Below, one piece after another: positions 5,869 to 11,863 of a stretch of 15,783 nucleotides of DNA. Source of the stretch: an uncultured Megasphaera sp. (GTDB lineage: Bacteria > Bacillota > Negativicutes > Veillonellales > Megasphaeraceae); contig CALBLM010000106.1 of the NCBI GenBank assembly GCA_937895695.1, positions 1 to 15,783 on the forward strand. The letters run 5' to 3'. Position numbers and translations under genes: made by a program. Numbering within the stretch: position 1 is the stretch's first letter; each line of letters starts with the position of its first letter. The notes beneath the pieces were generated by a model. The model ran no database searches and had not been told where the DNA came from. It saw only the letters and a program-made list of their open reading frames with translations.

Positions 5869-8031
5869 TTACTGGTTAGGTCTTTTTTCTACCAAAATTT
5901 GAGCTGTATGTTTAACCTGGATATTATGTAAGCCGCGCGCATCCAAACCGCCGCGAATTTGTAAGAGGCAGCCCGGGCAGTCCACGGCAACAACATCAGC
6001 GCCGGAAGCAACAACATTATCAATTTTTTCTTCCAAAATCGGCGCAGACATTTCTGGGAATTTAACGGAATAAGAACCGCCAAAACCGCAGCATTTATCA
6101 CAATTATTCATTTCAATCAATTCAACGCCTTGGGTTCCTTCCAACAGCTCACGCTGTTCTTTATATACACCCATAAACCGTTTCATATGACAGGAATCAT
6201 GATAGGTAACCTTCATCGGCACACCATCGCCGTTATCCGGAAGGCCGCCAAGCATAGACAGCAGTTTGGAGAAGTCAAATGTCTTATAGCACAATTCTTC
6301 TGCTTTCTTGTACATTTCCGGATCATCTTCAAACATATCTTTATAATCCCGAAGAGCATGTGTACAAGTTGGGCAAGCAGAAACAATATAATCATAATCT
6401 TCTGCATGCATCGCTTCTATGTTCATGACAGCCGCTTTTTTCGCATTATCCACATCACCCATGTACGTTGCCGGTGCACCGCAGCATGCCTGTTCCAACG
6501 GCATTTCTACGATATACCCAGCCATATTGAGTGCTTTCACAACAGCTGTTGCAATATCAACATATACAAAATCAAGCAGACAGCCTGTAAATATCGCAAT
6601 TTTTCCTTTTGGATTCGGTACATGCTGCTGAATTGTCGGCAAAATATCTCGGAATGGCTGCGGAGCTACACTCGGGAGACTACGCCCAGCTGTCAAACCG
6701 GATAAGAACATCGGCAGATGACGAATCATCGGTTGGCCTTGGGTAATCATACCTTGTGCTACAGATGCGATACGGAGCATCGAATGGAACAAATGACGAT
6801 CCGCAACGGTATCTAAGCAGAATTTATGAACCGGATTCAGCCCATCTTCTTGAGCATATTTCGTACGCAGTTTCAAAATCATATTGGAAATCGGTAATTT
6901 ACCACCGCATACGGTATTACAAGTACCGCATTGGAGACAAATATTCTGAATATCTTTGCCGCGTTCACGACTATTGAGGAATGACGTCAGCAAGGTACCG
7001 ATACCACCGGTATAAATATTGCCACCATATACGTGACCGCCTACTAAGCGGAATGCAGGACATACATTCAGACAAGCAGCACAGCGAATACAACAGAAAA
7101 TATCTTTATAATCATCACTTGCCATAATCTTGCGGCGTTCCGGTGTATCCAAAATAATAATATGGAAATCTTTTTGTTCTCTCGTATCATTTTCCGGATC
7201 ACTGACTACATTTGAAGCACCCGTGTAGAACGATAAGTACGTCGTAATATTCTGAGCTGTGCCGTTACGGGGCAGCACCTTAAAGATATAGCGAATATCG
7301 CTCATTTTGGCAACAAATTTTTCAATTCCGAAGATATACAAATGCATTTTAGGCAATGTACCAACCATGCGGCCGTTACCTTCATTGGTCATTGTTATAA
7401 CAGTGCCTGTTTCTGCAACAGCTACGTTTGCACCGGAAACCCCCATTTCAGCAGCCAGGAATTTCGGACGCATGACGCGACGAGACGTTTTTACTTCTTT
7501 GGAAATAATCGGTTCTTCTTTTTCCTTCGTATACGAAGTAAAGAGATCGGCAACATCTTCCTTGGAATAATGAATAGCCGGCATAACCATGTGCGATGGC
7601 GTATCACCTGCAATGGAGTTAATAAATTCTCCCAAATCCGTTTCCTGTGCAGTAATACCATTCTTTTCAAAATTCTGGTTAAAATGCATTTCTTCCGATG
7701 CCATGGATTTAGACTTAACGGCTAATTTCACATGATTATCTTTAGCCAATTTTAAGGCATAATCCATTGCTTCTTCTGGTGAATGTGCAACAAATACATG
7801 GGCACCGTTCGCTTCGGCATTTTTTATGAATTCTGCCATCACTTCGTCCAGATGGTCCCGTGCATATGTTTTAACTTCATGTACTTTTTCACGCAGTGCT
7901 TCAAAATCATATCCCTTATACACTTTTTCACGATTTCCCGGATATGCTGTCGTAAACTTTTTCAACGCCTTCTGCAACGGTGCGTTATCCATGGCACGTT
8001 CAATTTCCTGTTTTAGTAATTCATTGGACAT
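5869..8031 (-). CDS. ldhH: L-lactate dehydrogenase (quinone) large subunit, LutB-LutA fusion
   Basis: This 720-residue protein combines LutB and LutA. Residues about 50-300 form a LUD domain. Two [4Fe-4S] motifs follow, CIRCAACLNVCP (C314, C317, C320, C324) and CLQCGTCNTVC (C365, C368, C371, C375). Two CCG domains come next: GCLLD near 483 with ACCG at 515-518 and CPTC at 553-556, then HDSCH at 611-615 with KCCG at 646-649 and CPGC at 685-688. This is the LdhH architecture known from sulfate reducers, where it oxidises L-lactate to pyruvate and passes electrons to the quinone pool. The ATG at 8031 has GGGAGGG 8 bases upstream and lies 15 bases after lutC. Oxidation of another 2-hydroxy acid cannot be excluded. 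Confidence 0.9.
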   Translation of the reverse strand: MSNELLKQEIERAMDNAPLQKALKKFTTAYPGNREKVYKGYDFEALREKVHEVKTYARDHLDEVMAEFIKNAEANGAHVFVAHSPEEAMDYALKLAKDNHVKLAVKSKSMASEEMHFNQNFEKNGITAQETDLGEFINSIAGDTPSHMVMPAIHYSKEDVADLFTSYTKEKEEPIISKEVKTSRRVMRPKFLAAEMGVSGANVAVAETGTVITMTNEGNGRMVGTLPKMHLYIFGIEKFVAKMSDIRYIFKVLPRNGTAQNITTYLSFYTGASNVVSDPENDTREQKDFHIIILDTPERRKIMASDDYKDIFCCIRCAACLNVCPAFRLVGGHVYGGNIYTGGIGTLLTSFLNSRERGKDIQNICLQCGTCNTVCGGKLPISNMILKLRTKYAQEDGLNPVHKFCLDTVADRHLFHSMLRIASVAQGMITQGQPMIRHLPMFLSGLTAGRSLPSVAPQPFRDILPTIQQHVPNPKGKIAIFTGCLLDFVYVDIATAVVKALNMAGYIVEMPLEQACCGAPATYMGDVDNAKKAAVMNIEAMHAEDYDYIVSACPTCTHALRDYKDMFEDDPEMYKKAEELCYKTFDFSKLLSMLGGLPDNGDGVPMKVTYHDSCHMKRFMGVYKEQRELLEGTQGVELIEMNNCDKCCGFGGSYSVKFPEMSAPILEEKIDNVVASGADVVAVDCPGCLLQIRGGLDARGLHNIQVKHTAQILVEKRPNQ

Positions 8032-8046
8032 GTACGATTCCCTCCC

Positions 8047-8592
8047 TTACTCATCTTCAACAACAATTACCGAATACTGACGAGGGCCATGAACGCCTAC
8101 GGTGCCAACGCATTCAATGTCAGCCGTACGGCTTGGACCTGTAATGATACCGGCAAATTTAGGGAACGGCTTAGTATCTGCCATAATATCAATCATTGTA
8201 TCAAAATTATCTACGATCTGTGATAATTTTACAATTCCGACATAGACATCCGCTACAGTTTCAACAATACGATTATCAATATTGTCTTTCATCTGAACCA
8301 AGGAGCCCAAATTAGCAATACCATAATCCGCTTCCGTTACCCCGCCTTTATCATCAGGCGCATTTTTGCGAATGTGATCCGTATCCACCTTGATGCCAGC
8401 TTTTTGTAAAGCATCAACAACACCTGCTTCTTTTAAAAGTGCTGTTTCAACAATAGCGACATCTTGCGTGTCCTTTTCCTGGAAAACGTTGACGAGAGCA
8501 GTACCTAAGTCTGCCTTTTTAGCCAGATAACATTCACCTGCTACACTGGTTAACCCTTTTTGGAATGTTTCGTACAATTCTGCTTTTTCCAT
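8047..8592 (-). CDS. lutC: LutC/LdhG-type LUD-domain lactate utilisation protein
   Basis: LutC is the third component of the LutABC (LldEFG) lactate oxidation system. The product is a single LUD domain of 181 residues with the family signature GPSRTADIE (152-160) and a GVHGPR segment (166-171) near the end. The frame opens with GTG at 8598, but the ATG at 8592 is preferred because GAGG lies 7 bases before it; it would be only 1 base from the GTG. It is the first gene of the long minus-strand run, with a promoter and palindromes at 8653-8690. Together with ldhH it supplies all three Lut functions in two genes. Confidence 0.9.
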   Translation of the reverse strand: MEKAELYETFQKGLTSVAGECYLAKKADLGTALVNVFQEKDTQDVAIVETALLKEAGVVDALQKAGIKVDTDHIRKNAPDDKGGVTEADYGIANLGSLVQMKDNIDNRIVETVADVYVGIVKLSQIVDNFDTMIDIMADTKPFPKFAGIITGPSRTADIECVGTVGVHGPRQYSVIVVEDE

Positions 8593-8652
8593 TTTCACAC
8601 CTCTTTACATGTAAATTTAAAAATTTCATGAATTCTTGCGATACTATTTAAG

Positions 8653-8690
8653 TACTAAGATTAGTATACCAATTTAGATAATTTATACAA
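8653..8690 (-). promoter_or_regulatory. lutC operon promoter with overlapping operator palindromes
   Basis: On the minus strand TTGTAT (8690-8685), a 16-base spacer and TATACT (8668-8663) form a fair sigma70-type promoter about 70 bases before lutC. Two inverted repeats overlap the -10. ATTGGTATACTAAT (8673-8660) has one mismatch to perfect symmetry and resembles the ATTGGT-N3-ACCAAT box of FadR-subfamily GntR regulators such as PdhR. TACTAATCTTAGTA (8666-8653) is a perfect 6+2+6 repeat. Lactate operons are often run by LldR/LutR of that subfamily, so repression is inferred. No regulator gene is in the window. Confidence 0.55.
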
Positions 8691-8784
8691 GATGTGTTTG
8701 ATAAATATGTAATATCATTTATGAAATCATAAGTATATTACTATACAGAATATGAATATATCGCACTTTTATATAATTCACATA

Positions 8785-8812
8785 TTGACATTTTATTATG
8801 ATTAAATATAAT
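8785..8812 (+). promoter_or_regulatory. Orphan consensus promoter in the lutC-cysE intergenic region
   Basis: A perfect TTGACA and a perfect TATAAT are separated by 16 bases, pointing toward cysE. No ORF with a ribosome site and no strong terminator follows for 290 bases, until the T-box promoter. The rest of 8593-9105 is AT-rich and holds nothing else I recognise. The match may be chance in AT-rich DNA, the start of a small RNA, or an upstream promoter for cysE. Confidence 0.4.
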
Positions 8813-9105
8813 ACGAATATTTTCATACTTGGCTATTTTATCATGATTTTAGAAATAATTATCGTTAAGCATGTATTTTATTTATTACTAAACCAACTAT
8901 TACATATGATAAAATAGAATGTATTAAGAGGTGTTAGTTATTATTTCTAACTACTTATTTCATTATTTTCTTTGATATCTGTCTTTTTTTCTGGTTAATA
9001 CACACTACATATGTTGTATATTTATTCGTTATATATGTTTCAATTCAAAACTATATAATTGATTATATAGAGAAAATACTCATCAAAAATTCTTCATTTT
9101 TTCTA

Positions 9106-9135
9106 TTGACAAAACTATACCAAAAGAGTTATCAT
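9106..9135 (+). promoter_or_regulatory. Promoter of the T-box-cysE transcript
   Basis: TTGACA (9106-9111), an 18-base spacer and TATCAT (9130-9135, 5 of 6) sit directly before the first conserved T-box helix, so the transcript would begin near 9141. Confidence 0.7.
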
Positions 9136-9139
9136 GTGT

Positions 9140-9389
9140 TCAACGATAAAGCAATGACCAAAACAAGTACACATACAGATGCTAATACAGAGAATACAGG
9201 CCGTTGGCTGAAAGCCTGCATCGTTGCTGAGTATGATGGAATGCCTTTGGGAGCTGGATAGTTGAAATAAAGTAGACTATCTCGGTACGCCACCGTTATG
9301 GCAAGATAAGGTAGTATGTTTATATGCATACTATGAAACAGAGTGGAACCACGGGCCACCGTCTCTGATAAGAGCGGTGGTCTTTTTTG
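9140..9389 (+). promoter_or_regulatory. T-box leader (tRNA-Cys-sensing riboswitch) of cysE
   Basis: The T-box core GAGTGGAACCACGG (9341-9354) matches the family signature. Stem I is recognisable: the lower helix CCAAA/TTTGG (9158-9162 with 9246-9250), the AGTA bulge (9166-9169), helices CATAC/GTATG and GATGC/GCATC, AGAGA (9190-9194), and the distal loop with GTTGGCTGAAA. Opposite AGTA lies GGAATGCC, giving a TGC cysteine specifier at 9242-9244. Stem III is TAGTATG/CATACTA (9312-9334 region). The antiterminator can form as AGAG...ACGG with CCGT...CTCT. Uncharged tRNA-Cys should stabilise it and switch on cysE, which is the standard T-box mechanism. Confidence 0.9.
9356..9388 (+). terminator. 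Regulated terminator of the T-box
   Basis: CCACCG (9356-9361) pairs with CGGTGG (9375-9380), with an inner CTCT/AGAG, and TCTTTTTT follows. Its left arm is the same sequence used by the T-box antiterminator, so the two folds exclude each other. It ends 45 bases before cysE. Confidence 0.9.
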
Positions 9390-9433
9390 TATACTTTTTA
9401 TAGGTGTAGTGTGTCTAGGAGGACGGTACCGTC

Positions 9434-10132
9434 ATGTTTAATTCCCTTCGCAACGATATACGAGTCATTAAAGACAGAGACCCGGCTGCCAAAAATACAG
9501 CAGAAGTCCTCTTATGTTATTCCGGACTGCATGCAATTTGGGCTCATCGCCTATCTCATTTCTTTTATAGACATCAATGGTTTGTAACGGCCCGTATTAT
9601 TTCTACTATTTCTCGTTTTTTTACGGGAATTGAAATTCATCCGGGCGCACAAATTGGCGAAGGGTTATTCATTGACCATGGCATGGGCATCGTCATTGGC
9701 GAAACAACCGTCATTGGCAAAAATGTGTCTTTGTACCAAGGTGTTACTCTGGGTGGTACAGGCAAGGAAAAAGGCAAGCGTCACCCTACTATTGGTGATT
9801 ATGTAGTCGTTGCCTGCGGTGCAAAAGTATTGGGTTCCTTCACCGTTGGCGAAGGCGCTAAAATTGGAGCTGGTTCTGTTGTATTAAGGGAAGTTCCTCC
9901 ATATTCCACCGTCGTTGGCATTCCTGGCCGAGTCGTTGTTCAAAAAGGTAAACGCTTGAAAGCACACCATAATGAACAAGACGTTGACTTAAATCATAAT
10001 CGCCTGCCCGACCCGATTGAAGATCAAATTATCGCATTGCAGAAGCAAGTTGCTATACTACAACATCAAGTAGATGCACTGGATAAATCGCAGCCCATGC
10101 ATTTGCAACACGTTGCCGCCAGTCGGCATTGA
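9434..10132 (+). CDS. cysE: Serine O-acetyltransferase
   Basis: CysE acetylates L-serine with acetyl-CoA, giving O-acetylserine, the substrate of CysK. The 232-residue protein has an N-terminal helical part and a left-handed beta helix (about 66-170) with hexapeptide repeats. Family signatures are IEIHPGAQIG (66-74), the catalytic-site FIDHG (79-83), GETTVIG (89-95), VTLGGTGK (104-111) and AKIGAGSVV (142-150). The C-terminal tail (about 180-232) carries an EF-hand-like D-x-N-x-N-x-L-x-D-x-x-E segment (185-196) and a Gln-rich helix, likely a coiled coil. AGGAGG lies 11 bases before the ATG, a long spacing filled by a 12-bp palindrome. Upstream control is by the cysteine T-box. Confidence 0.94.
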   Translation: MFNSLRNDIRVIKDRDPAAKNTAEVLLCYSGLHAIWAHRLSHFFYRHQWFVTARIISTISRFFTGIEIHPGAQIGEGLFIDHGMGIVIGETTVIGKNVSLYQGVTLGGTGKEKGKRHPTIGDYVVVACGAKVLGSFTVGEGAKIGAGSVVLREVPPYSTVVGIPGRVVVQKGKRLKAHHNEQDVDLNHNRLPDPIEDQIIALQKQVAILQHQVDALDKSQPMHLQHVAASRH

Positions 10133-10143
10133 AACATATTCTA

Positions 10144-10186
10144 TTGCTTGTTACCTATAACATTTTTATCATAAAACGTTATAGGT
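10144..10186 (+). promoter_or_regulatory. Possible cysK promoter overlapped by an inverted repeat
   Basis: ACCTATAAC (10153-10161) and GTTATAGGT (10178-10186) form a perfect 9-bp inverted repeat with a 16-base loop. A possible promoter, TTGCTT (10144-10149), a 17-base spacer and TATCAT (10167-10172), lies inside it, with one arm in the spacer and the other at the expected start site. That looks more like an operator than a terminator, as no T run follows on either side. The -35 match is poor (3 of 6). It begins just after the cysE stop. Confidence 0.35.
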
Positions 10187-10243
10187 GTACATATAAACAT
10201 TACCATTTTAGTATTTTTTAGCTATCATTGGGGGAATTTATAC

Positions 10244-10288
10244 ATGCATAAAAATGTTTTTTCAAATCAGGTATTTTTCCGATGTTGA
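10244..10288 (+). CDS. Possible 14-codon leader peptide ending in Cys
   Basis: An ATG at 10244 is preceded by TTGGGGGAA at 8 bases and opens a 14-codon frame, MHKNVFSNQVFFRC, ending TGT TGA. The Cys codon lies in the loop of the hairpin at 10264-10296, about 70 bases before cysK. This placement would suit ribosome-stalling control by cysteine supply. It has only one Cys codon, so it may be a chance ORF. It resembles no leader peptide I know. Confidence 0.3.
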   Translation: MHKNVFSNQVFFRC

Positions 10289-10296
10289 CCTGATTT
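10264..10296 (+). repeat. Hairpin in the cysK leader
   Basis: AAATCAGGT (10264-10272) and ACCTGATTT (10288-10296) are a perfect 9-bp inverted repeat with a 15-base loop. Only four T end the right arm, so it is a weak terminator or an attenuator at best. The possible leader peptide ends inside it. Confidence 0.6.
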
Positions 10297-10359
10297 TCAC
10301 ATGAATTATTTCATTTCATATTCATTTACGCAAATTATTTATAAAAGGAGTCGTTTATT

Positions 10360-11298
10360 ATGAGCAAAGTTTATACAAGCATGTTACAGTTAGTTGGCAA
10401 TACACCGTTATTAGAACCTGTTCGTTACAATGCAGCTGTCGATGTTAAAGCAAAAGTATTGGTTAAATTAGATGCGTTCAATCCTGCTGGTTCTGCCAAA
10501 GACCGTATTGCTAAAGCAATGATTGAAGATGCAGAAAAGAAAGGTATTCTCAAAAAAGGTTCTGTTATTATTGAACCGACAAGCGGTAATACAGGAATTG
10601 GGTTAGCTGCTGTAGCAGCCGCTAAAGGCTATCGTGCTATCTTTACAATGCCGGAAACGATGTCTATTGAACGCCGCAATTTAATTGCTGCCTATGGTGC
10701 AGAAATTGTCCTGACTCCTGGCAAAACAGGTATGAAAGGTGCCGTAGATAAAGCGAATGAATTAGCAAAAGAAATTCCTAATTCCTTTATTCCTGGTCAG
10801 TTCACAAATCCAGTTAATCCAGAAATCCATCGTTTGACAACCGGTCCGGAAATCTATGCAGATACTGATGGTTCCGTAGATATTTTCTTAGCCGGCGTAG
10901 GTACAGGCGGTACGCTTTCCGGTGTTGGTGAATATCTCAAAGAAAAGAAACCATCTGTTAAAATTATCGCTGTTGAACCAAAAGATTCTCCGCTCCTTTC
11001 AGAAGGCCATGCTGGTCCGCATAAACTTCAGGGCATTGGTGCTAACTTTATTCCGGAAACACTGGATACAAAAATTTATGACGAAGTATTCACGGTTACT
11101 ACGGAACAAGCTTATGAAACAGCTCAGAAATTCACCGAATCTGAAGGACTCCTTATTGGTATTTCCGGCGGGGCTGCCCTTTACGCAGCAACACAAGTTG
11201 CTAACCGTCCGGAAAATGCAGGGAAAACAATCGTAGCATTCCTTCCGGATAATGGCGACCGTTATCTGACAACACCGGGCTTCATTAAACAAAAATAA
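10360..11298 (+). CDS. cysK: Cysteine synthase (O-acetylserine sulfhydrylase)
   Basis: CysK makes cysteine from O-acetylserine and sulfide with pyridoxal phosphate. The 312-residue protein is of normal family length. K47 in NPAGSAKDR is the expected PLP lysine, TSGNTG (74-79) binds the substrate carboxylate, and GVGTGGTLSG binds the PLP phosphate. The C-terminal part has GISGGAA and PDNGDRYL, both usual for CysK. AAAGGAG lies 9 bases before the ATG. It follows cysE in the same direction after a 227-base gap that has its own regulatory-looking elements, so it may be transcribed with cysE or separately. Cystathionine beta-synthase-type activity is less likely given the cysE neighbour. Confidence 0.95.
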   Translation: MSKVYTSMLQLVGNTPLLEPVRYNAAVDVKAKVLVKLDAFNPAGSAKDRIAKAMIEDAEKKGILKKGSVIIEPTSGNTGIGLAAVAAAKGYRAIFTMPETMSIERRNLIAAYGAEIVLTPGKTGMKGAVDKANELAKEIPNSFIPGQFTNPVNPEIHRLTTGPEIYADTDGSVDIFLAGVGTGGTLSGVGEYLKEKKPSVKIIAVEPKDSPLLSEGHAGPHKLQGIGANFIPETLDTKIYDEVFTVTTEQAYETAQKFTESEGLLIGISGGAALYAATQVANRPENAGKTIVAFLPDNGDRYLTTPGFIKQK

Positions 11299-11304
11299 GT
11301 TTGT

Positions 11305-11370
11305 TATTATCCATCAGCAAAGCTGTCCCCTCAGTTTTGTTGATGATAATATATAATTCCCTATCATCAA
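11305..11370 (+). repeat. Two mutually exclusive hairpins in the cysK 3' region
   Basis: The first hairpin (11305-11351) pairs ATCAGCAAAGCTG with CAGTTTTGTTGAT (two G-U pairs), extends through TATTAT/ATAATA beyond a bulged C, and has the loop TCCCCT. The second pairs TTGATGATA (11340-11348) with TATCATCAA (11362-11370), perfect over 9 bp. They share 11340-11351, so only one can form at a time. Neither has a following T run. Their role is not known. Confidence 0.6.
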
Positions 11371-11386
11371 TATTACTCATGTAACG

Positions 11387-11426
11387 AGAAAAATACAGTT
11401 TCGCCTATACGAAACTGTATTTTTCT
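11387..11426 (+). terminator. Terminator of cysK (bidirectional form)
   Basis: A perfect 17-bp inverted repeat (11387-11403 with 11410-11426) has a 6-base loop. The core ACAGTTTCG/CGAAACTGT is followed by ATTTTTCT on the plus strand and, from the left arm, by a T run on the minus strand. It ends the cysK transcript and may also stop read-through from the glp side. Confidence 0.88.
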
Positions 11427-11482
11427 ATACATAAAAACAGCATTCCTATCCTGTATGGAAGGAATGCTGTTTTTATGTATAG
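11425..11482 (-). terminator. Terminator of the glpA-DUF1667 operon (bidirectional form)
   Basis: A perfect 22-bp inverted repeat (11425-11446 with 11461-11482) with a 14-base loop starts 8 bases after the DUF1667 stop. The core GCATTCC/GGAATGC is followed by a TGTTTTTATG tract on both strands. It shares two bases with the neighbouring cysK terminator, so the two are back to back. Confidence 0.88.
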
Positions 11483-11490
11483 AAGTATGA

Positions 11491-11862
11491 TTAAATTTTA
11501 TCCATATCGCGACTAGCTATAATATCTACACCTAAGCCTAATATATTCGCTGCCACTACATCACCGGTTTTAACCGGAGCTTGTATCGTTACATTGCGAA
11601 GAGCCGCTGCACAATCCAAAATTTTTCCTTTAGGAAGAGTCGTTTTAGATACAACAGGCAATAACGGTAATTCTCCTCCTTCAATACGAACGGTGGACGT
11701 AAGCATACGCTGCGGATTTGTCAATTCTTGGTGAGCATATTTTTCACCGCGCGGGCAAGTATTGCCAGTTACGTTCGTAATGTTACCATCTGTAATCGTT
11801 ACTGTCAGCAAACACCCCAGTGGGCAGTTGATGCAGTTTAATTGTTTTGTTTCTACACTCAT
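11491..11862 (-). CDS. DUF1667 family protein of the glycerol-3-phosphate oxidation operon
   Basis: This 123-residue protein has an N-terminal metal or iron-sulfur motif, C10-x2-C13-x3-C17 and C36 in CPRGEKY, the hallmark of DUF1667. A mostly beta C-terminal part follows with PVVSKTTLPKGKI. In Firmicutes the family is almost always found after a GlpA-like and an NAD/FAD oxidoreductase gene, as here. It is probably a redox or assembly partner of that complex, but its reaction is not established. The ATG at 11862 follows the upstream stop by one base. GGAGG inside the end of the previous gene lies 9 bases before it. Confidence 0.85.
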   Translation of the reverse strand: MSVETKQLNCINCPLGCLLTVTITDGNITNVTGNTCPRGEKYAHQELTNPQRMLTSTVRIEGGELPLLPVVSKTTLPKGKILDCAAALRNVTIQAPVKTGDVVAANILGLGVDIIASRDMDKI

Positions 11863-11863
11863 G

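Noticed and set aside
6130..6705. 191-codon plus-strand ORF opposite ldhH
   Set aside because: It lies wholly inside the LutA-like part of ldhH, has no ribosome site, and is rich in residues typical of an antisense shadow. ldhH has full domain support.
8931..8975. 14-residue hydrophobic peptide starting at GTG (MLVIISNYLFHYFL)
   Set aside because: The GAGG-like sequence overlaps the start codon, so spacing is impossible, and the region is AT-rich with frequent short ORFs.
9132..9359. 75-codon minus-strand ORF in the cysE leader
   Set aside because: It is antisense to the T-box riboswitch; its codons only mirror conserved RNA structure.
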